Source: Bacillota bacterium
GTDB lineage: Bacteria > Bacillota > Bacilli > Alicyclobacillales > SLC66
Assembly (NCBI GenBank): GCA_026627345.1
Contig: JAPNUP010000051.1
Span: 25,413 to 89,412, forward strand
Direction: 5' to 3'
DNA: 64,000 bases
Shown here: positions 45,789 through 54,994 of the stretch, one piece after another
Numbering within the stretch: position 1 is the first letter of the stretch
Layout: every line of letters begins with the position of its first letter
The notes under the pieces: model-generated
What the model was told of the DNA's origin: nothing
What the model saw: the letters and a program-made list of their open reading frames with translations, nothing else
Database searches by the model: none
Translations under genes and position numbers: made by a program

Positions 45789-46136
45789 TCAGCGAAGACG
45801 CTCTTTGATCCGGGCAGCCTTGCCGCGCAGATTGCGAAGGTAGTATAGCTTCGCACGACGCACCTTACCGCGGCGCAGTACCTCAATCTTTTCAAGCTTT
45901 GGTGAATGAAGCGGAAATGCCCGCTCAACACCAACGCCATTGGATACCTTGCGAACCGTAAAAGTTTCGCTGATGGCGCTCCCTCGGCGTTTAATGACCA
46001 CGCCTTCAAACATCTGGATCCGCTCACGCGATCCCTCACGCACTTTCACGTGAACGCGCAACGTATCTCCTGGCCGAAATGTAGGCAGATCGGAACGTAG
46101 TTGTTCCGTCGCCACAGCCCGTACTAATGGATTCAT
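45789..46136 (-). CDS. rplS: 50S ribosomal protein L19
   Basis: Large-subunit protein at the subunit interface. [29 protein letters not shown] and the C-terminal [20 protein letters not shown] are diagnostic. ATG 46136, GGAGGAGG 8 bases upstream, 115 residues. It has its own promoter and a short leader. Confidence 0.98.
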   Translation of the reverse strand: MNPLVRAVATEQLRSDLPTFRPGDTLRVHVKVREGSRERIQMFEGVVIKRRGSAISETFTVRKVSNGVGVERAFPLHSPKLEKIEVLRRGKVRRAKLYYLRNLRGKAARIKERLR

Positions 46137-46199
46137 AACAATAACCTCCTCCCACCAGGCGTTCGTTACTGTCGACAGCAGAGGACCGCCCTGATAACA
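46137..46199 (-). promoter_or_regulatory. Leader of rplS (possible L19 leader)
   Basis: About 60 bases between the predicted transcription start and ATG. L19 leader RNAs are described upstream of rplS in Bacillota; here repeated CAGGGCGGTCCTC and CTGCTGTCGACAG segments could pair, the latter as CTG-TCGA-CAG-like local stem. Match to the known family could not be tested. Confidence 0.35.
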
Positions 46200-46205
46200 G
46201 AGGAC

Positions 46206-46234
46206 AGTATAACACAGCCTATCAGGATTGCCAA
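46206..46234 (-). promoter_or_regulatory. Sigma-A promoter for rplS
   Basis: Minus strand TTGGCA, 17-base spacer, TATACT. Strong match at both boxes; transcription would start near 46199. Confidence 0.75.
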
Positions 46235-46240
46235 ACATGC

Positions 46241-46273
46241 AAAAGGGCGGGAACTAAGCAATAGTCCCCGCCA
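46241..46273 (-). terminator. Terminator after the SASP gene
   Basis: Minus strand: 11-bp stem from GGCGGGGACTA with TTAGTTCCCGCC (one G-U pair), loop TTGC, then CTTTTG. The T-run is short but the stem is GC-rich. It lies just upstream of the rplS promoter. Confidence 0.7.
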
Positions 46274-46309
46274 CCCCACAAAGAAAATGCTACAACCCGA
46301 ATAGGCGAA

Positions 46310-46534
46310 CTAGAAGCGTCCGCTTTGACCGCTGTTGCCAGACAACATTTGCTCGCCAAGCGCCACAAGTTTACGAGTCATATGACCTCCGATGGCACCT
46401 GTATCGCGGGTCATCATCGTCCCCCAGTAACCGTCTTGCGGGGTTGCAATGCCAAGCTCAGATGCGACCTCATACTTCAGTTGATCCAGTGCCCGTAGGG
46501 ACTGTGGTACGACAGGTGTGTTCTTACTAGCCAT
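46310..46534 (-). CDS. Alpha/beta-type small acid-soluble spore protein
   Basis: DNA-coating protein of the dormant spore, 74 residues. LDQLKYEVASELGI contains the germination-protease cleavage site pattern and GGHMTRKLVALGEQML is the second conserved block with Gly-Gly. GGGGGTG ribosome-binding site before ATG 46534. Evidence that the organism sporulates. Preceded by a sigma-G-like promoter and followed by a terminator, so monocistronic. Confidence 0.95.
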   Translation of the reverse strand: MASKNTPVVPQSLRALDQLKYEVASELGIATPQDGYWGTMMTRDTGAIGGHMTRKLVALGEQMLSGNSGQSGRF

Positions 46535-46557
46535 TTGAATTCACCCCCTCATGACCC

Positions 46558-46588
46558 TATTGTGTTATGAGGGGATTGAATCTATGCA
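46558..46588 (-). promoter_or_regulatory. Sigma-G-like promoter for the SASP gene
   Basis: Minus strand TGCATA, 18-base spacer, CACAATA, close to the forespore consensus TGAATA and CATACTA. Transcription would begin about 20 bases before the ATG. Forespore expression is expected for SASP genes. Confidence 0.6.
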
Positions 46589-46610
46589 CACCTTTTTTGC
46601 AATCTGGCGA

Positions 46611-47360
46611 TCAAGGCTCTTCCACCTGTTGTAGCAAAGACGAAGGAACTTTCAGAGGCTGGTTCTTGTTCTCGGAGAAAAACAGCGTCGTCCCTTCAAA
46701 CGACTCCGTGCCAATACTCGGTACACCTGCAGTGGATTGTACTTCGACTTGCCTGAACTGGCCGTCTTTCGTGTCGATCCACACCGTGTACAAGGCGGTG
46801 TGCGGAATCGTCTGTTGCCCGATCGCGCCAAGACCTGCTTCTTCTACGGCCGATCCTTGTTTTGCTTTGGTCGCAAACTGAAAGACATAGCAGTCCCAAG
46901 ACACGACCGTTTGCTTGGGTAACTCGTACACGACGCGCGGTGGTGACTCTTTGAGCAGATTCAACAGCGAGTCCCAAGGACGCAAATCGGATAATGGCGT
47001 CATTTTTTTCCAAATATTCCCGTCATCATAGTAAGCAAAATGACCGCTTTGGTACAACTCATAATCAGCGTTGCCAATCGTTTCATCCATCAGCACGCTG
47101 TCAGGTAGAATCACCGTTCCATAAAAATCAACCGTCTGGACAAATCGTCCTGTGGTCACTTGCAAATTGGCCTTGAGTTGGTAGTTTTGAAGCTCCTTCA
47201 TGCCTTCGAGTGCTGTTTCAATCGTCTGAAGCCCTTGGGGGGCTACCGTCCGTTGTACCACAACCTGTGTCAACTTGCCGGGATCAGACTCTAAATTGCA
47301 ACCGGTCAACAAGACGCTTGACAAAAGCACAGGCATAAAGTAGAGCCAGCGTTTCCTCAC
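46611..47360 (-). CDS. Lipoprotein, LolA/LppX-like fold suspected
   Basis: 249 residues with a type II signal peptide ending LLTGC (lipid-modified Cys about residue 21). The mature part reads as repeated beta strands (YQLKANLQVTTGRFVQTVDFYG, GHFAYYDDGNIWKKM, ALYTVWIDTKDGQFRQVEVQ), a pattern like the LolA/LppX half-barrel family that binds hydrophobic ligands; this is inferred. GTG start overlapping the upstream gene's stop by four bases, so it is coupled to the membrane protein and the ligase-like gene. Confidence 0.7.
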   Translation of the reverse strand: MRKRWLYFMPVLLSSVLLTGCNLESDPGKLTQVVVQRTVAPQGLQTIETALEGMKELQNYQLKANLQVTTGRFVQTVDFYGTVILPDSVLMDETIGNADYELYQSGHFAYYDDGNIWKKMTPLSDLRPWDSLLNLLKESPPRVVYELPKQTVVSWDCYVFQFATKAKQGSAVEEAGLGAIGQQTIPHTALYTVWIDTKDGQFRQVEVQSTAGVPSIGTESFEGTTLFFSENKNQPLKVPSSLLQQVEEP

Positions 47361-49018
47361 AGTAGACGACCCCCTTTACGTGAACGTCGTGCGAGGCCAA
47401 TCATGAGCATGAGCACATACAACCCTTCCACCAGCGATTGCCACGGAATCACTGTCGGCTTCAACAGCATAATCTCCTGATTCGAGTACACGGACGTCAA
47501 AAGTTCTGGTGTTTTTGCAGAAGTTACGTGTACAGTGTGCAGGCTAACCAAGTCTCCGTGATACGAGCGAAATACAGAAAGCAGTTGCCCATTACTGTAC
47601 TTGTAGCCGCCTAAATACCGAGTCGGTGTGTTGTTGTCGTATCCCGGACTATTGGCAATCAGCAAATCGCCGCCAGGTTGCGAAAATGCGGTCTCAAAGC
47701 GAAATGAACTGCGCGCACTCACCCACATCGTCTGCCAAGTCAGTTGCGGTGTGAGACCCACAATTTGAGCCGGTACGGTGTTTAGCAACAGCTGATCCGT
47801 GCCAGAACCGGTGATATCCGCAAACACGATGTCTGTCGTCAGCGGATTCAGATAAGTCCCGTGCAGAGTGGCCACGACACGCGGTCGATCAGGCGGCAAG
47901 GAGACGACCTGTAGCCTATTGTTGCCCTCGATCACTGCTTGCGGTGACTTCATCATCGACGTCGGCAACAAGCGATAGATGCCCAGCAGCACATCGCCTG
48001 CATTTTTCACGCGCACCGTTTCACCATCATAAGTGCCTGTCAAGTACCCATTTGCCAGTTTCAGCGGACCTGGCGCTACGGTCGGACGTCCTGTGACAGC
48101 ATCCCAGTTCGCCTTTTCGGCACGCGCCGTTTGCACACTCAAGCTCGCAATCGAGTCGGCCATGCGTCCTGGATTCATCACTGTCGACAACAGATCCCCT
48201 GGGTTTTCAGACAGCGACAGGTACATTCTCGTCCGGTCAAACAGCGTCAAGATATTTGCTGTGGTAAACGGAAAATCCACCATCTCGAGGTCAGAAAATG
48301 GCAACTGGCGCAACAGACTCCGACCCGGATACGTGACGTGAAAGAAAAGTCGTCCAGGCGTTACACCCACCACATCATAAGTGTGTTGCAGTTTGTCGAT
48401 CGCGCTTTGCACAGCCGTGTAATTGACAGGACCGGCCATTAGGTCGATCAACTTTTGCGCCTCGCCTTCAATTGGGCGGTGCGCCTGGAGGGTAATAATC
48501 TCTTGCAGGGAGGCATTAGTTGGATTGGCTACTGTAGCCACAGGAATGCTTGGAATCTGTGGATCTTGACTGCCGAGATGTCCTGTGTACTCGATCTGAA
48601 ACTTCGATAGCATGCTCATATCATCGAGCGGGACCCATACTTCTGCCGCTGTGATAAAGAGAACCACCAGCAAGAGTCTCGACAACCGCATCTTGATCAG
48701 CCAACGCCCGAGAAATAAAGCGAACGCGACGAACACGATATAGTCGACAATACGCCATCCCATAGGTTGGGACGCAAACGTCGGTATGCCGAGGCTTACC
48801 GCTAGACTAAATATAGTGAACCGAATCAAAGTTCGACGATCTGCGCGCGGAAACGCATAGATAAACAGCAGGGACGCCACAACCACACCGATGACGCCAA
48901 ACACGGAATACTCAATCGTCCACGCCGTGAAAACCAACTGATAGAAGAGCATCGCCCACAACGCATACAGAATCCACATGGGTGTGGTGAAGACACGCCA
49001 GGCTCGTCCATCACGCAT
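47357..49018 (-). CDS. Uncharacterised membrane protein with large extracytoplasmic domain
   Basis: About 553 residues. The first 140 residues form five or six membrane helices; a large soluble part (about 150-520) follows; one more helix (VEGLYVLMLMIGLARR) sits at the C-terminus before a basic tail. Segments DIVFADITGSGTDQLLLNT and PGGDLLIANSPGYDNN resemble FG-GAP/VCBS beta-propeller blades. No family was recognised. ATG 49018 is preferred over 49042, which would overlap the upstream gene by 30 bases. Co-transcribed with the O-antigen-ligase-like gene. Confidence 0.72.
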   Translation of the reverse strand: MRDGRAWRVFTTPMWILYALWAMLFYQLVFTAWTIEYSVFGVIGVVVASLLFIYAFPRADRRTLIRFTIFSLAVSLGIPTFASQPMGWRIVDYIVFVAFALFLGRWLIKMRLSRLLLVVLFITAAEVWVPLDDMSMLSKFQIEYTGHLGSQDPQIPSIPVATVANPTNASLQEIITLQAHRPIEGEAQKLIDLMAGPVNYTAVQSAIDKLQHTYDVVGVTPGRLFFHVTYPGRSLLRQLPFSDLEMVDFPFTTANILTLFDRTRMYLSLSENPGDLLSTVMNPGRMADSIASLSVQTARAEKANWDAVTGRPTVAPGPLKLANGYLTGTYDGETVRVKNAGDVLLGIYRLLPTSMMKSPQAVIEGNNRLQVVSLPPDRPRVVATLHGTYLNPLTTDIVFADITGSGTDQLLLNTVPAQIVGLTPQLTWQTMWVSARSSFRFETAFSQPGGDLLIANSPGYDNNTPTRYLGGYKYSNGQLLSVFRSYHGDLVSLHTVHVTSAKTPELLTSVYSNQEIMLLKPTVIPWQSLVEGLYVLMLMIGLARRSRKGGRLL

Positions 49019-50231
49019 GGTCCTCACCGTCCTTTGCCCCATAGATGAGTATGAGTGTTCCGGAAAGCCAGAACAGCATGTTCATCGCAGGTTCTTCAAA
49101 TACGTTTTCCACCAGATTGTGTGTGACCACGGCAATCAATGAACCGAAAACACCCGCAATTAGAATCTTCATCTGCGGATCCGTCGTGCGTTTCCAGACA
49201 CGCCAAACATCGCGTAGATAGACGAATAGCAGATACATAAATGCGGTAAAACCAACCAAGCCGAGTTCCGCCAGCATGTGAGCGTAATAACCGTCCACAT
49301 AAATGATGCCGAAGAACTTCGATGCCACAGCCCCACCGTAACGTCCAATGCCTGCACCGAACAGCGGATTGTTGACCATTTGATCGTACGCGCGAAGCCA
49401 CTCTGCGATACGACCGTTTTGCAAGGTCTGATGCCAGTATACCGGCGAGAAAAACTCGTCGATGCGGGTCTGTACGGGATGGACGAAAAGCGCCGCCAGC
49501 ACCGCGAAGACCGCCGCCGCGACCGCCAAACGCTTATCCCATAATAGCGCAAGTACAAAGACTCCGACAAAGCCCGCAATCCAGGCCCCTCGTGTGAAGG
49601 TAAACAGCAGCGTCAGCGTCATAAATCCAGCCGCAACAAAGTAAAACAGGCGCTCGCCTTTGGCCTTTTGGTAAAGGCCCATCCCGATCGTAGTCGGAAG
49701 GAGAAAGGCGACATAGGCCCCCAAAATGTTAGGACTGCCAAACAATGAGTAAACGCGCGATCGTACATTTTCCCCGATCACGTTCCACGTAGAAGGAACC
49801 GGAGCTTTGGTGATGTACTCATAAACGCCATGGATGCCAAGTAAAAAGCCTGTCATCACCATCAGTTTCAAGATCGGGACGATGTCTTCCTTGGCCACAA
49901 CGTACGGCAACAAAACCGCAAACAGCATGAATATAAAGTCAATCTTGTACCCGGCTAATGCCACTTCCACGTAACCAATATCCATCAAGATGTACACGAA
50001 TCCAAGAACCGCCATAAAAAGCACCATTTTTTGGGTCGGATACATCTCCTTGCGACCGTTTAGCATATAAGAACGCATCGCGAATAAAGCCGTCGCTATC
50101 AGAATCAGTTCGTACCACGTTTTCCCGACAATGCCCCACGGGTAAATGCGCAAAAAATAATCGACGACCGGAAATCCTGCAAGCAAATAGATAGGCCAGC
50201 GCAACCGACCAGCCTGCGCACTATCTCCCAT
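49011..50231 (-). CDS. O-antigen ligase/polymerase-like membrane protein (Wzy_C type)
   Basis: About 406 residues with ten or more membrane helices. The large extracytoplasmic loop carries RIAEWLRAYDQMVNNPLFGAG and GYYAHMLAELGLVGF, the pattern of the Wzy/WaaL/RfaL superfamily (His-Asn..Gly-Leu..G). Such enzymes link or polymerise lipid-linked glycans outside the membrane. In a Gram-positive it may decorate a cell-wall or exopolysaccharide polymer. First gene of a three-gene operon. Confidence 0.8.
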   Translation of the reverse strand: MGDSAQAGRLRWPIYLLAGFPVVDYFLRIYPWGIVGKTWYELILIATALFAMRSYMLNGRKEMYPTQKMVLFMAVLGFVYILMDIGYVEVALAGYKIDFIFMLFAVLLPYVVAKEDIVPILKLMVMTGFLLGIHGVYEYITKAPVPSTWNVIGENVRSRVYSLFGSPNILGAYVAFLLPTTIGMGLYQKAKGERLFYFVAAGFMTLTLLFTFTRGAWIAGFVGVFVLALLWDKRLAVAAAVFAVLAALFVHPVQTRIDEFFSPVYWHQTLQNGRIAEWLRAYDQMVNNPLFGAGIGRYGGAVASKFFGIIYVDGYYAHMLAELGLVGFTAFMYLLFVYLRDVWRVWKRTTDPQMKILIAGVFGSLIAVVTHNLVENVFEEPAMNMLFWLSGTLILIYGAKDGEDHA

Positions 50232-50278
50232 AAACCTCACCCACCGTAGCGTAATATGTCCTTGTACAAAGTCCTGCC

Positions 50279-50287
50279 ATTATACCA
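50279..50287 (-). promoter_or_regulatory. Extended -10 promoter for the envelope operon
   Basis: Minus strand TGG-TATAAT, a perfect -10 with a TGn extension; no good -35 at the right spacing. It lies about 50 bases before the ligase-like gene and just after the glucosaminidase gene stop. Confidence 0.45.
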
Positions 50288-50292
50288 CACAG

Positions 50293-52575
50293 TCAATGAA
50301 TCACCGTGACGTTTGGGCTAGGCACGTAACCGGTCTTACCATTTTCGTCTGTGACTTTGTCCCATCCGCTAGGAGCGCCACTCTGTAAGACCAGATAGAC
50401 ATTGTTTGGCAAGGTATCGATGACATTAGCACTTGACGATGCACTCGCAGTAGAGCGGACACTAAGCGAATCACCGAACGAGATACCGACGACTTCCCCC
50501 ATATTTTGCAAACTGATGTCATTCCAATCCACGAATCCCGTCACCCCTGAAGAAGTGGTGACCTTGTCCCATCCAGGGCAGTCCCCATAGACGGATAAAT
50601 CCGTGTTCGCTGGCACCTGCGTCAGCACTTGGGGCGTTCCTTGGGAGCTGTCAGGCGGATATGAGTAGACAGCAGTCAAGGCTGTGGTCATACCAATCGC
50701 TCCTGTCGGATACGCAAATACAGGTCGCGTCTGCGACTCCGGCAACGAAGGCTGCGTAGACATACTGGGTGCATACGTCTCAATCTCGGACATGATCCGC
50801 GCGATACTATTCGCCCAATAGGGGTCGGTCGCATAGTCAACGTTCATACCGTCTAGATTCGGGCCGTTAAAGAATGAGCCACTCGGATTCAAGTAATCAT
50901 CGCGAACGAACCAAGCCTGAAAGTTGATATCGTACTCGATCGAGCGAAATGAAGCTGCCGCATTGGGGTCACTTGTATAAGCCTCATAGCCAAACAGATT
51001 ATTTCGATCCTCGGCAAAGTAAGACGTGCCCCACCCGGACTCAATAATCGCATGCGCCACTAAGTACTGCGCATTCACGCCATAGGCATTTTGCGCTTCG
51101 ATGAAATACTGACCGGTGTTTTGCAGCACACTGTCGCTGACCGCATGTGTGGCGATAAACGAATTGATCTGCGCTGCAGTCAAATTGGATTGTGATTCGA
51201 GGTTCAGTGTTTGATAAGGGTTTTCCCATTCGCCGACGTAGACATCTCCGCTCGGCAACACTTCATACCAGTGTTCGAAATCGTTTGACACATATGTTTC
51301 ATTAGGTTGCATAAAAATCGGTGCAGGTGCGAGCGCAATATTCGCTGCTCCCCAGTGATCCACTGCTATGCCATTGACGTCAGTCAACGTATCCCCAATC
51401 GGCGACTGTACGGTTGTCGGATAATTAGAGTACGCAATTTGATGAGAGACCGAATTGATCACTTGCACGTGATCTAGTGTCTTGGCGTATGCGAGCGCTT
51501 GATTTAGCGTGGTAAACGAACGTAAAAGCTGCAGGTAACGATACACACCATACGCTCCTGCTGGCGTCCAGACAATCTGACTGTTGCTGACCTGTACGAC
51601 GACAGCGTTGGTCACCGTTTTAGCGTACGCCGTGGCAGCGGACAAAGACACGAAAGAGCGTAGTACTTTCGTACCTACCTCAACGAGATAGGCCGGGACA
51701 TTGGTGTAGACCGTTGCCTTGGTGGCAATCGAGACTACCGAAACATTCGATAAATTCTTACTATAAGCGAGAGCATCTGGCTCGTCTGGAAATTGCTTAA
51801 CCAAAACCCCGTTTTGGTAAACGTCGTAGCGTGGCGTGTTGGAATAGACCACTTGATTGGTAGCAATGTCCAGAACGGCACTTTTCATCGTCTGATTGGC
51901 ATACGCCGTAGCATGGGCCAGCGTTTGAAAAGCCTTCTCAAACACACCCCCGACCAACACATTGTAGGCGGGTTGCCAAACTACTTGAGCGGTGGCACCC
52001 GCTGCGACTGAAGCGCCCTGGATCGCGGACGCCGCCGTTTGCGCTGCTTGCAGCGTCTCATAAGACGTCGTAGCCTCAGGGCTTGTGACGACGTAATTTT
52101 GCATATCACTCCACACGACAGCACCAGATAGCTGATCGATGATATAGGCGTTAGCAGTGGCCGAAACGGCCGCCTCGGCTGCCGATAAGGTAGCGTAAGT
52201 CGTGCCATCGAGTGGCGACGGCGCACTGTCTGCCGGTGTTAAAATATGTACCTGGTACGGTTCTTGCATACTACCTGTGATGACCGCCCCGGTGCTCGTA
52301 GACAGGACTTCAGCACTTGGCGTTGACGCGGCATATGTCGAAGCAGCAGCCAGAGTCGCAAAGGTACGTGTAGTCACTTGTCCGTGAGTGAGGACTTCTA
52401 CGGCATAAGGGGTATCCTCGAAGCTTGAAACGGGAGACCTCAGAGCTGTGGCTCCCGTTTGCGTCTTGTTGCGGGCCATGCTTTGTACCGAAGGCCATGT
52501 TGCCGCGTAAGCATTCACTGGCATAGACAGTCCGGCGACCAGCAGGACGATTACAATCGAACGGTGTCGATTCAT
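50293..52575 (-). CDS. Secreted glucosaminidase with N-terminal repeats and SH3 domains
   Basis: 760 residues. Signal peptide at 1-25 (ending AYAA). About seven repeats of roughly 47 residues fill 57-392, each with a Tyr-Val start, a F-x-TL-x2-A-x-AYA helix and a closing VVW or VYSN strand. A glucosaminidase domain (GH73/LytG-like) spans about 490-640, with AHAIIESGWGTSYFAEDRNN and QAWFVRDDYL; the Glu in IIESGWG is the likely acid. Two SH3-like domains end the protein (GWDKVTTSSGVTGFVDW, GWDKVTDENGKTGYV). It would cut peptidoglycan outside the cell. ATG 52575 with GGAGGGG upstream; own promoter. Confidence 0.87.
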   Translation of the reverse strand: MNRHRSIVIVLLVAGLSMPVNAYAATWPSVQSMARNKTQTGATALRSPVSSFEDTPYAVEVLTHGQVTTRTFATLAAASTYAASTPSAEVLSTSTGAVITGSMQEPYQVHILTPADSAPSPLDGTTYATLSAAEAAVSATANAYIIDQLSGAVVWSDMQNYVVTSPEATTSYETLQAAQTAASAIQGASVAAGATAQVVWQPAYNVLVGGVFEKAFQTLAHATAYANQTMKSAVLDIATNQVVYSNTPRYDVYQNGVLVKQFPDEPDALAYSKNLSNVSVVSIATKATVYTNVPAYLVEVGTKVLRSFVSLSAATAYAKTVTNAVVVQVSNSQIVWTPAGAYGVYRYLQLLRSFTTLNQALAYAKTLDHVQVINSVSHQIAYSNYPTTVQSPIGDTLTDVNGIAVDHWGAANIALAPAPIFMQPNETYVSNDFEHWYEVLPSGDVYVGEWENPYQTLNLESQSNLTAAQINSFIATHAVSDSVLQNTGQYFIEAQNAYGVNAQYLVAHAIIESGWGTSYFAEDRNNLFGYEAYTSDPNAAASFRSIEYDINFQAWFVRDDYLNPSGSFFNGPNLDGMNVDYATDPYWANSIARIMSEIETYAPSMSTQPSLPESQTRPVFAYPTGAIGMTTALTAVYSYPPDSSQGTPQVLTQVPANTDLSVYGDCPGWDKVTTSSGVTGFVDWNDISLQNMGEVVGISFGDSLSVRSTASASSSANVIDTLPNNVYLVLQSGAPSGWDKVTDENGKTGYVPSPNVTVIH

Positions 52576-52598
52576 GTCGGCATTCCCCTCCAGCCTCT

Positions 52599-52628
52599 AT
52601 TATGCGAAGAGGGGGACAGCCCTGTCAA
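52599..52628 (-). promoter_or_regulatory. Sigma-A promoter for the glucosaminidase gene
   Basis: Minus strand TTGACA (perfect), 18-base spacer, CATAAT (five of six). Transcription would start near 52592, leaving a leader of under 20 bases. Confidence 0.75.
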
Positions 52629-52648
52629 TGCAAGTTTACTGAAAAAAG

Positions 52649-53836
52649 TCAGAAAGTTGCTAGGTTCTCGATCGCCGCCGCGATTCCTTGGCCCCCACCA
52701 ATACATAAAGAGACCAGCGCTTTTCGCCTACCTGCGCGACGCAATTGCAACGCCGCGGTCAGCAACAGCCGCGCGCCGCTCGCGCCAACCGGATGGCCGA
52801 GCGCGATCGCACCGCCTTGAGGGTTCACACGGTCTAAGGGTAGTGAGAGCGCCTGCATAACCGCTAGCGTCTGAGCCGCAAACGCCTCGTTTACTTCAAA
52901 TAAGTCGACCTCATCCAGTGTCCAGCCTGCGCGTGCCACTGCCGTTTGCATCGCCTGTACCGGCCCAATTCCCATGCGCCGAGGATCGACACCTGCAAAT
53001 CCGTATCCGACCAGCCGAGCCAGTGGCTTTAGATCATACTTGGCGACAGCCTCTGCTGATGCGAGAACGACCGCCGCAGCCCCATCATTGATGCCACTCG
53101 CGTTTCCAGCCGTGACCGTACCTTGATCACGAAAAACCGGTCGAAGAGCGCCTAGCCGTTCCAAGGTGGTGTCTTGACGGATGTGTTCATCATTTGAAAC
53201 GACGACGCTACCGCGACGAGTCGACACGGTTACCGGTGTGATCTCCTCGGCACGCGCTTCATTGTTGGCGACTGCCAACTGCTGTGACCGCAGGGCAAAT
53301 TCGTCCTGCCTAGCGCGCGAAATCCCGTACTCGTCTGCCAGTATCTCCGCCGTTTCTCCCATCTGACATCCTGCGTAATCGTCATACAAAGTGGCGGTGA
53401 GCATATCGGTCAACTCGGGTTTGCCAAGCCCCGCACCAAAACGCGCTCCGTGCATCGCATAAGGAATCCGACTCATATTTTCTGCGCCACCGGCTATGGC
53501 CAAGTCGCTGTAGCCGAGCATAATCCCTTCGGCGGCTGACACTACCGCTTGTAGACCGCTGCCGCATAGGCGATTGACAGTGAGCGCTGGCGCGGTTACA
53601 GGCACGCCTGCCGCGAGAGCCACGTGGCGGGCGAAGTAGGCAGCGTCGGGCGCGGACTGTACCACTTGCCCGAGGACTACTTGGTCGATGGCCGATGCAT
53701 CCACCCCTGCCCCTGAGTGGACCAAGGAAGCACGCACCGCTGCAACCGCTAGATCGTGTGCGGGAACGTCTTTAAAAACACCACCAAATGAACCAAACGG
53801 CGTCCGTGCTCCGCCTACGAGAAAAACCTCTCGCAT
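52649..53836 (-). CDS. Thiolase family protein (acetyl-CoA C-acetyltransferase)
   Basis: Condenses or cleaves acyl-CoA. Nucleophilic Cys in VNRLCGSGLQAV (about residue 91), then NEAFA, GHPVGASGAR and catalytic SLCIGGGQG at the C-terminus are all intact. 395 residues from ATG 53836 (GGAGGTG 6 bases upstream). Could serve fatty-acid degradation or acetoacetyl-CoA formation; no partner dehydrogenases are nearby, so pathway is open. Confidence 0.93.
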   Translation of the reverse strand: MREVFLVGGARTPFGSFGGVFKDVPAHDLAVAAVRASLVHSGAGVDASAIDQVVLGQVVQSAPDAAYFARHVALAAGVPVTAPALTVNRLCGSGLQAVVSAAEGIMLGYSDLAIAGGAENMSRIPYAMHGARFGAGLGKPELTDMLTATLYDDYAGCQMGETAEILADEYGISRARQDEFALRSQQLAVANNEARAEEITPVTVSTRRGSVVVSNDEHIRQDTTLERLGALRPVFRDQGTVTAGNASGINDGAAAVVLASAEAVAKYDLKPLARLVGYGFAGVDPRRMGIGPVQAMQTAVARAGWTLDEVDLFEVNEAFAAQTLAVMQALSLPLDRVNPQGGAIALGHPVGASGARLLLTAALQLRRAGRRKALVSLCIGGGQGIAAAIENLATF

Positions 53837-53857
53837 CCCTGTCACCTCCAGCTAAAG

Positions 53858-54883
53858 TTATTTCACAAACGTCAAGTCGAAGGTAGAGCGAATATCGCCA
53901 ACGAGTTTGCCTGCGACATTGCGCACCTCAGGCTGCGAAAAGTGCGATAGCGCCACTCTTTGACTTTGATCAAGTGCTCCGAGCGCGACGAGCGTCTTCA
54001 TGACCGCAGGTTCTGCGGCACGACCTGCGCCGTCTTGCACCTTGACTGCAACGCCTTTGACACCGAGGGGCGAAGCGAGCAGGCCCACTCCGTACACGCC
54101 TTCTGCCCCTGCCTTACTAACGATCTGCCCGTTTCCTTCTTGCATCAATCGCGTACAAAAGCGCCCAGTACCCGCCACCATCTCCGGATATGCCATCATC
54201 GCATCGCGCACTGTACGCAGACCGACACGATGAGCCTCCGGTGCTTTGTCGGGTGCCGCCAAATAAGCAAAGATCAGCGCCAACTTGGCAAGCGGAATAC
54301 CGAATACGGGCGCGCCGCAGCCGTCTACCGCGACGGGCACTTGCGACTCAGGAAGCTCAATAATGTCACACAGTGCTTGCAAGATGTAACGCTGAACCGG
54401 GTGGTCCGGTTCTAAATACGTGTGCAGGTCTGCACCCATATGCTTGGCGGCCGTCAACATGCCCGTGTGTTTCCCAGAGCAATTGCTATGGACCGCTTCC
54501 GGTTCCCGACCGGCACGCGCCAGGGCGGCTGCTGCTTCGAGTGAGTACGGAGCGTGCGCCCCGCACTGCAGGTAGGATACATCAAGGCCCGCCTTGCCTA
54601 ACATCGTCTTCACTGTCTCAACGTGAAAGTCCTCCGCTTGATGTGAGGCCGCGCACAGTGCGAGTTCTCGCTGTGTGAATCCAAATGCTGAAGCCGCCCC
54701 GCTTTCCACTAAACAAAGCGCCTGAATCGGCTTGAGCGCGGACCGCGGATACACAAATGCGTTAGGGTCACCCGCAAAGGCGACGAGCTCGCCTTTTTCA
54801 TCTACCGCCGCAACATGTCCGTAGTGAGCTGACTCCTTAAATCCTCCACGCCACAACTCCGCCAGCACTGCCGTTTCTCCCAT
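53858..54883 (-). CDS. Asparaginase family protein (PF06089 type)
   Basis: 341 residues resembling the asparaginase II family found in Bacilli and proteobacteria. Motifs FVYPRSALKPIQAL near residue 45, AASHQAE, HSNCSGKHTGML and VDGCGAPVFGIPLAKLA are conserved. Predicted to hydrolyse asparagine or a related amide. ATG 54883 has GGGGGC 8 bases upstream. No signal peptide. Lies between the PASTA pseudokinase and thiolase genes, same strand. Confidence 0.85.
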   Translation of the reverse strand: MGETAVLAELWRGGFKESAHYGHVAAVDEKGELVAFAGDPNAFVYPRSALKPIQALCLVESGAASAFGFTQRELALCAASHQAEDFHVETVKTMLGKAGLDVSYLQCGAHAPYSLEAAAALARAGREPEAVHSNCSGKHTGMLTAAKHMGADLHTYLEPDHPVQRYILQALCDIIELPESQVPVAVDGCGAPVFGIPLAKLALIFAYLAAPDKAPEAHRVGLRTVRDAMMAYPEMVAGTGRFCTRLMQEGNGQIVSKAGAEGVYGVGLLASPLGVKGVAVKVQDGAGRAAEPAVMKTLVALGALDQSQRVALSHFSQPEVRNVAGKLVGDIRSTFDLTFVK

Positions 54884-54994
54884 AATCATCTGCCCCCGTT
54901 CTAGTGATTGATCCCCCAGCACTCTACACAACGGCCTCAGCCGCTTGTTGTTTTCCTGGATCATGGTGCTGGTGCCTACCCTGTGACCGTGCGT

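Noticed and set aside
45668..46039. N-terminal extension of rbgA (about 124 codons)
   Set aside because: It overlaps rplS out of frame and runs through the 17-bp hairpin; RbgA homologues start at SIQWFPGH.
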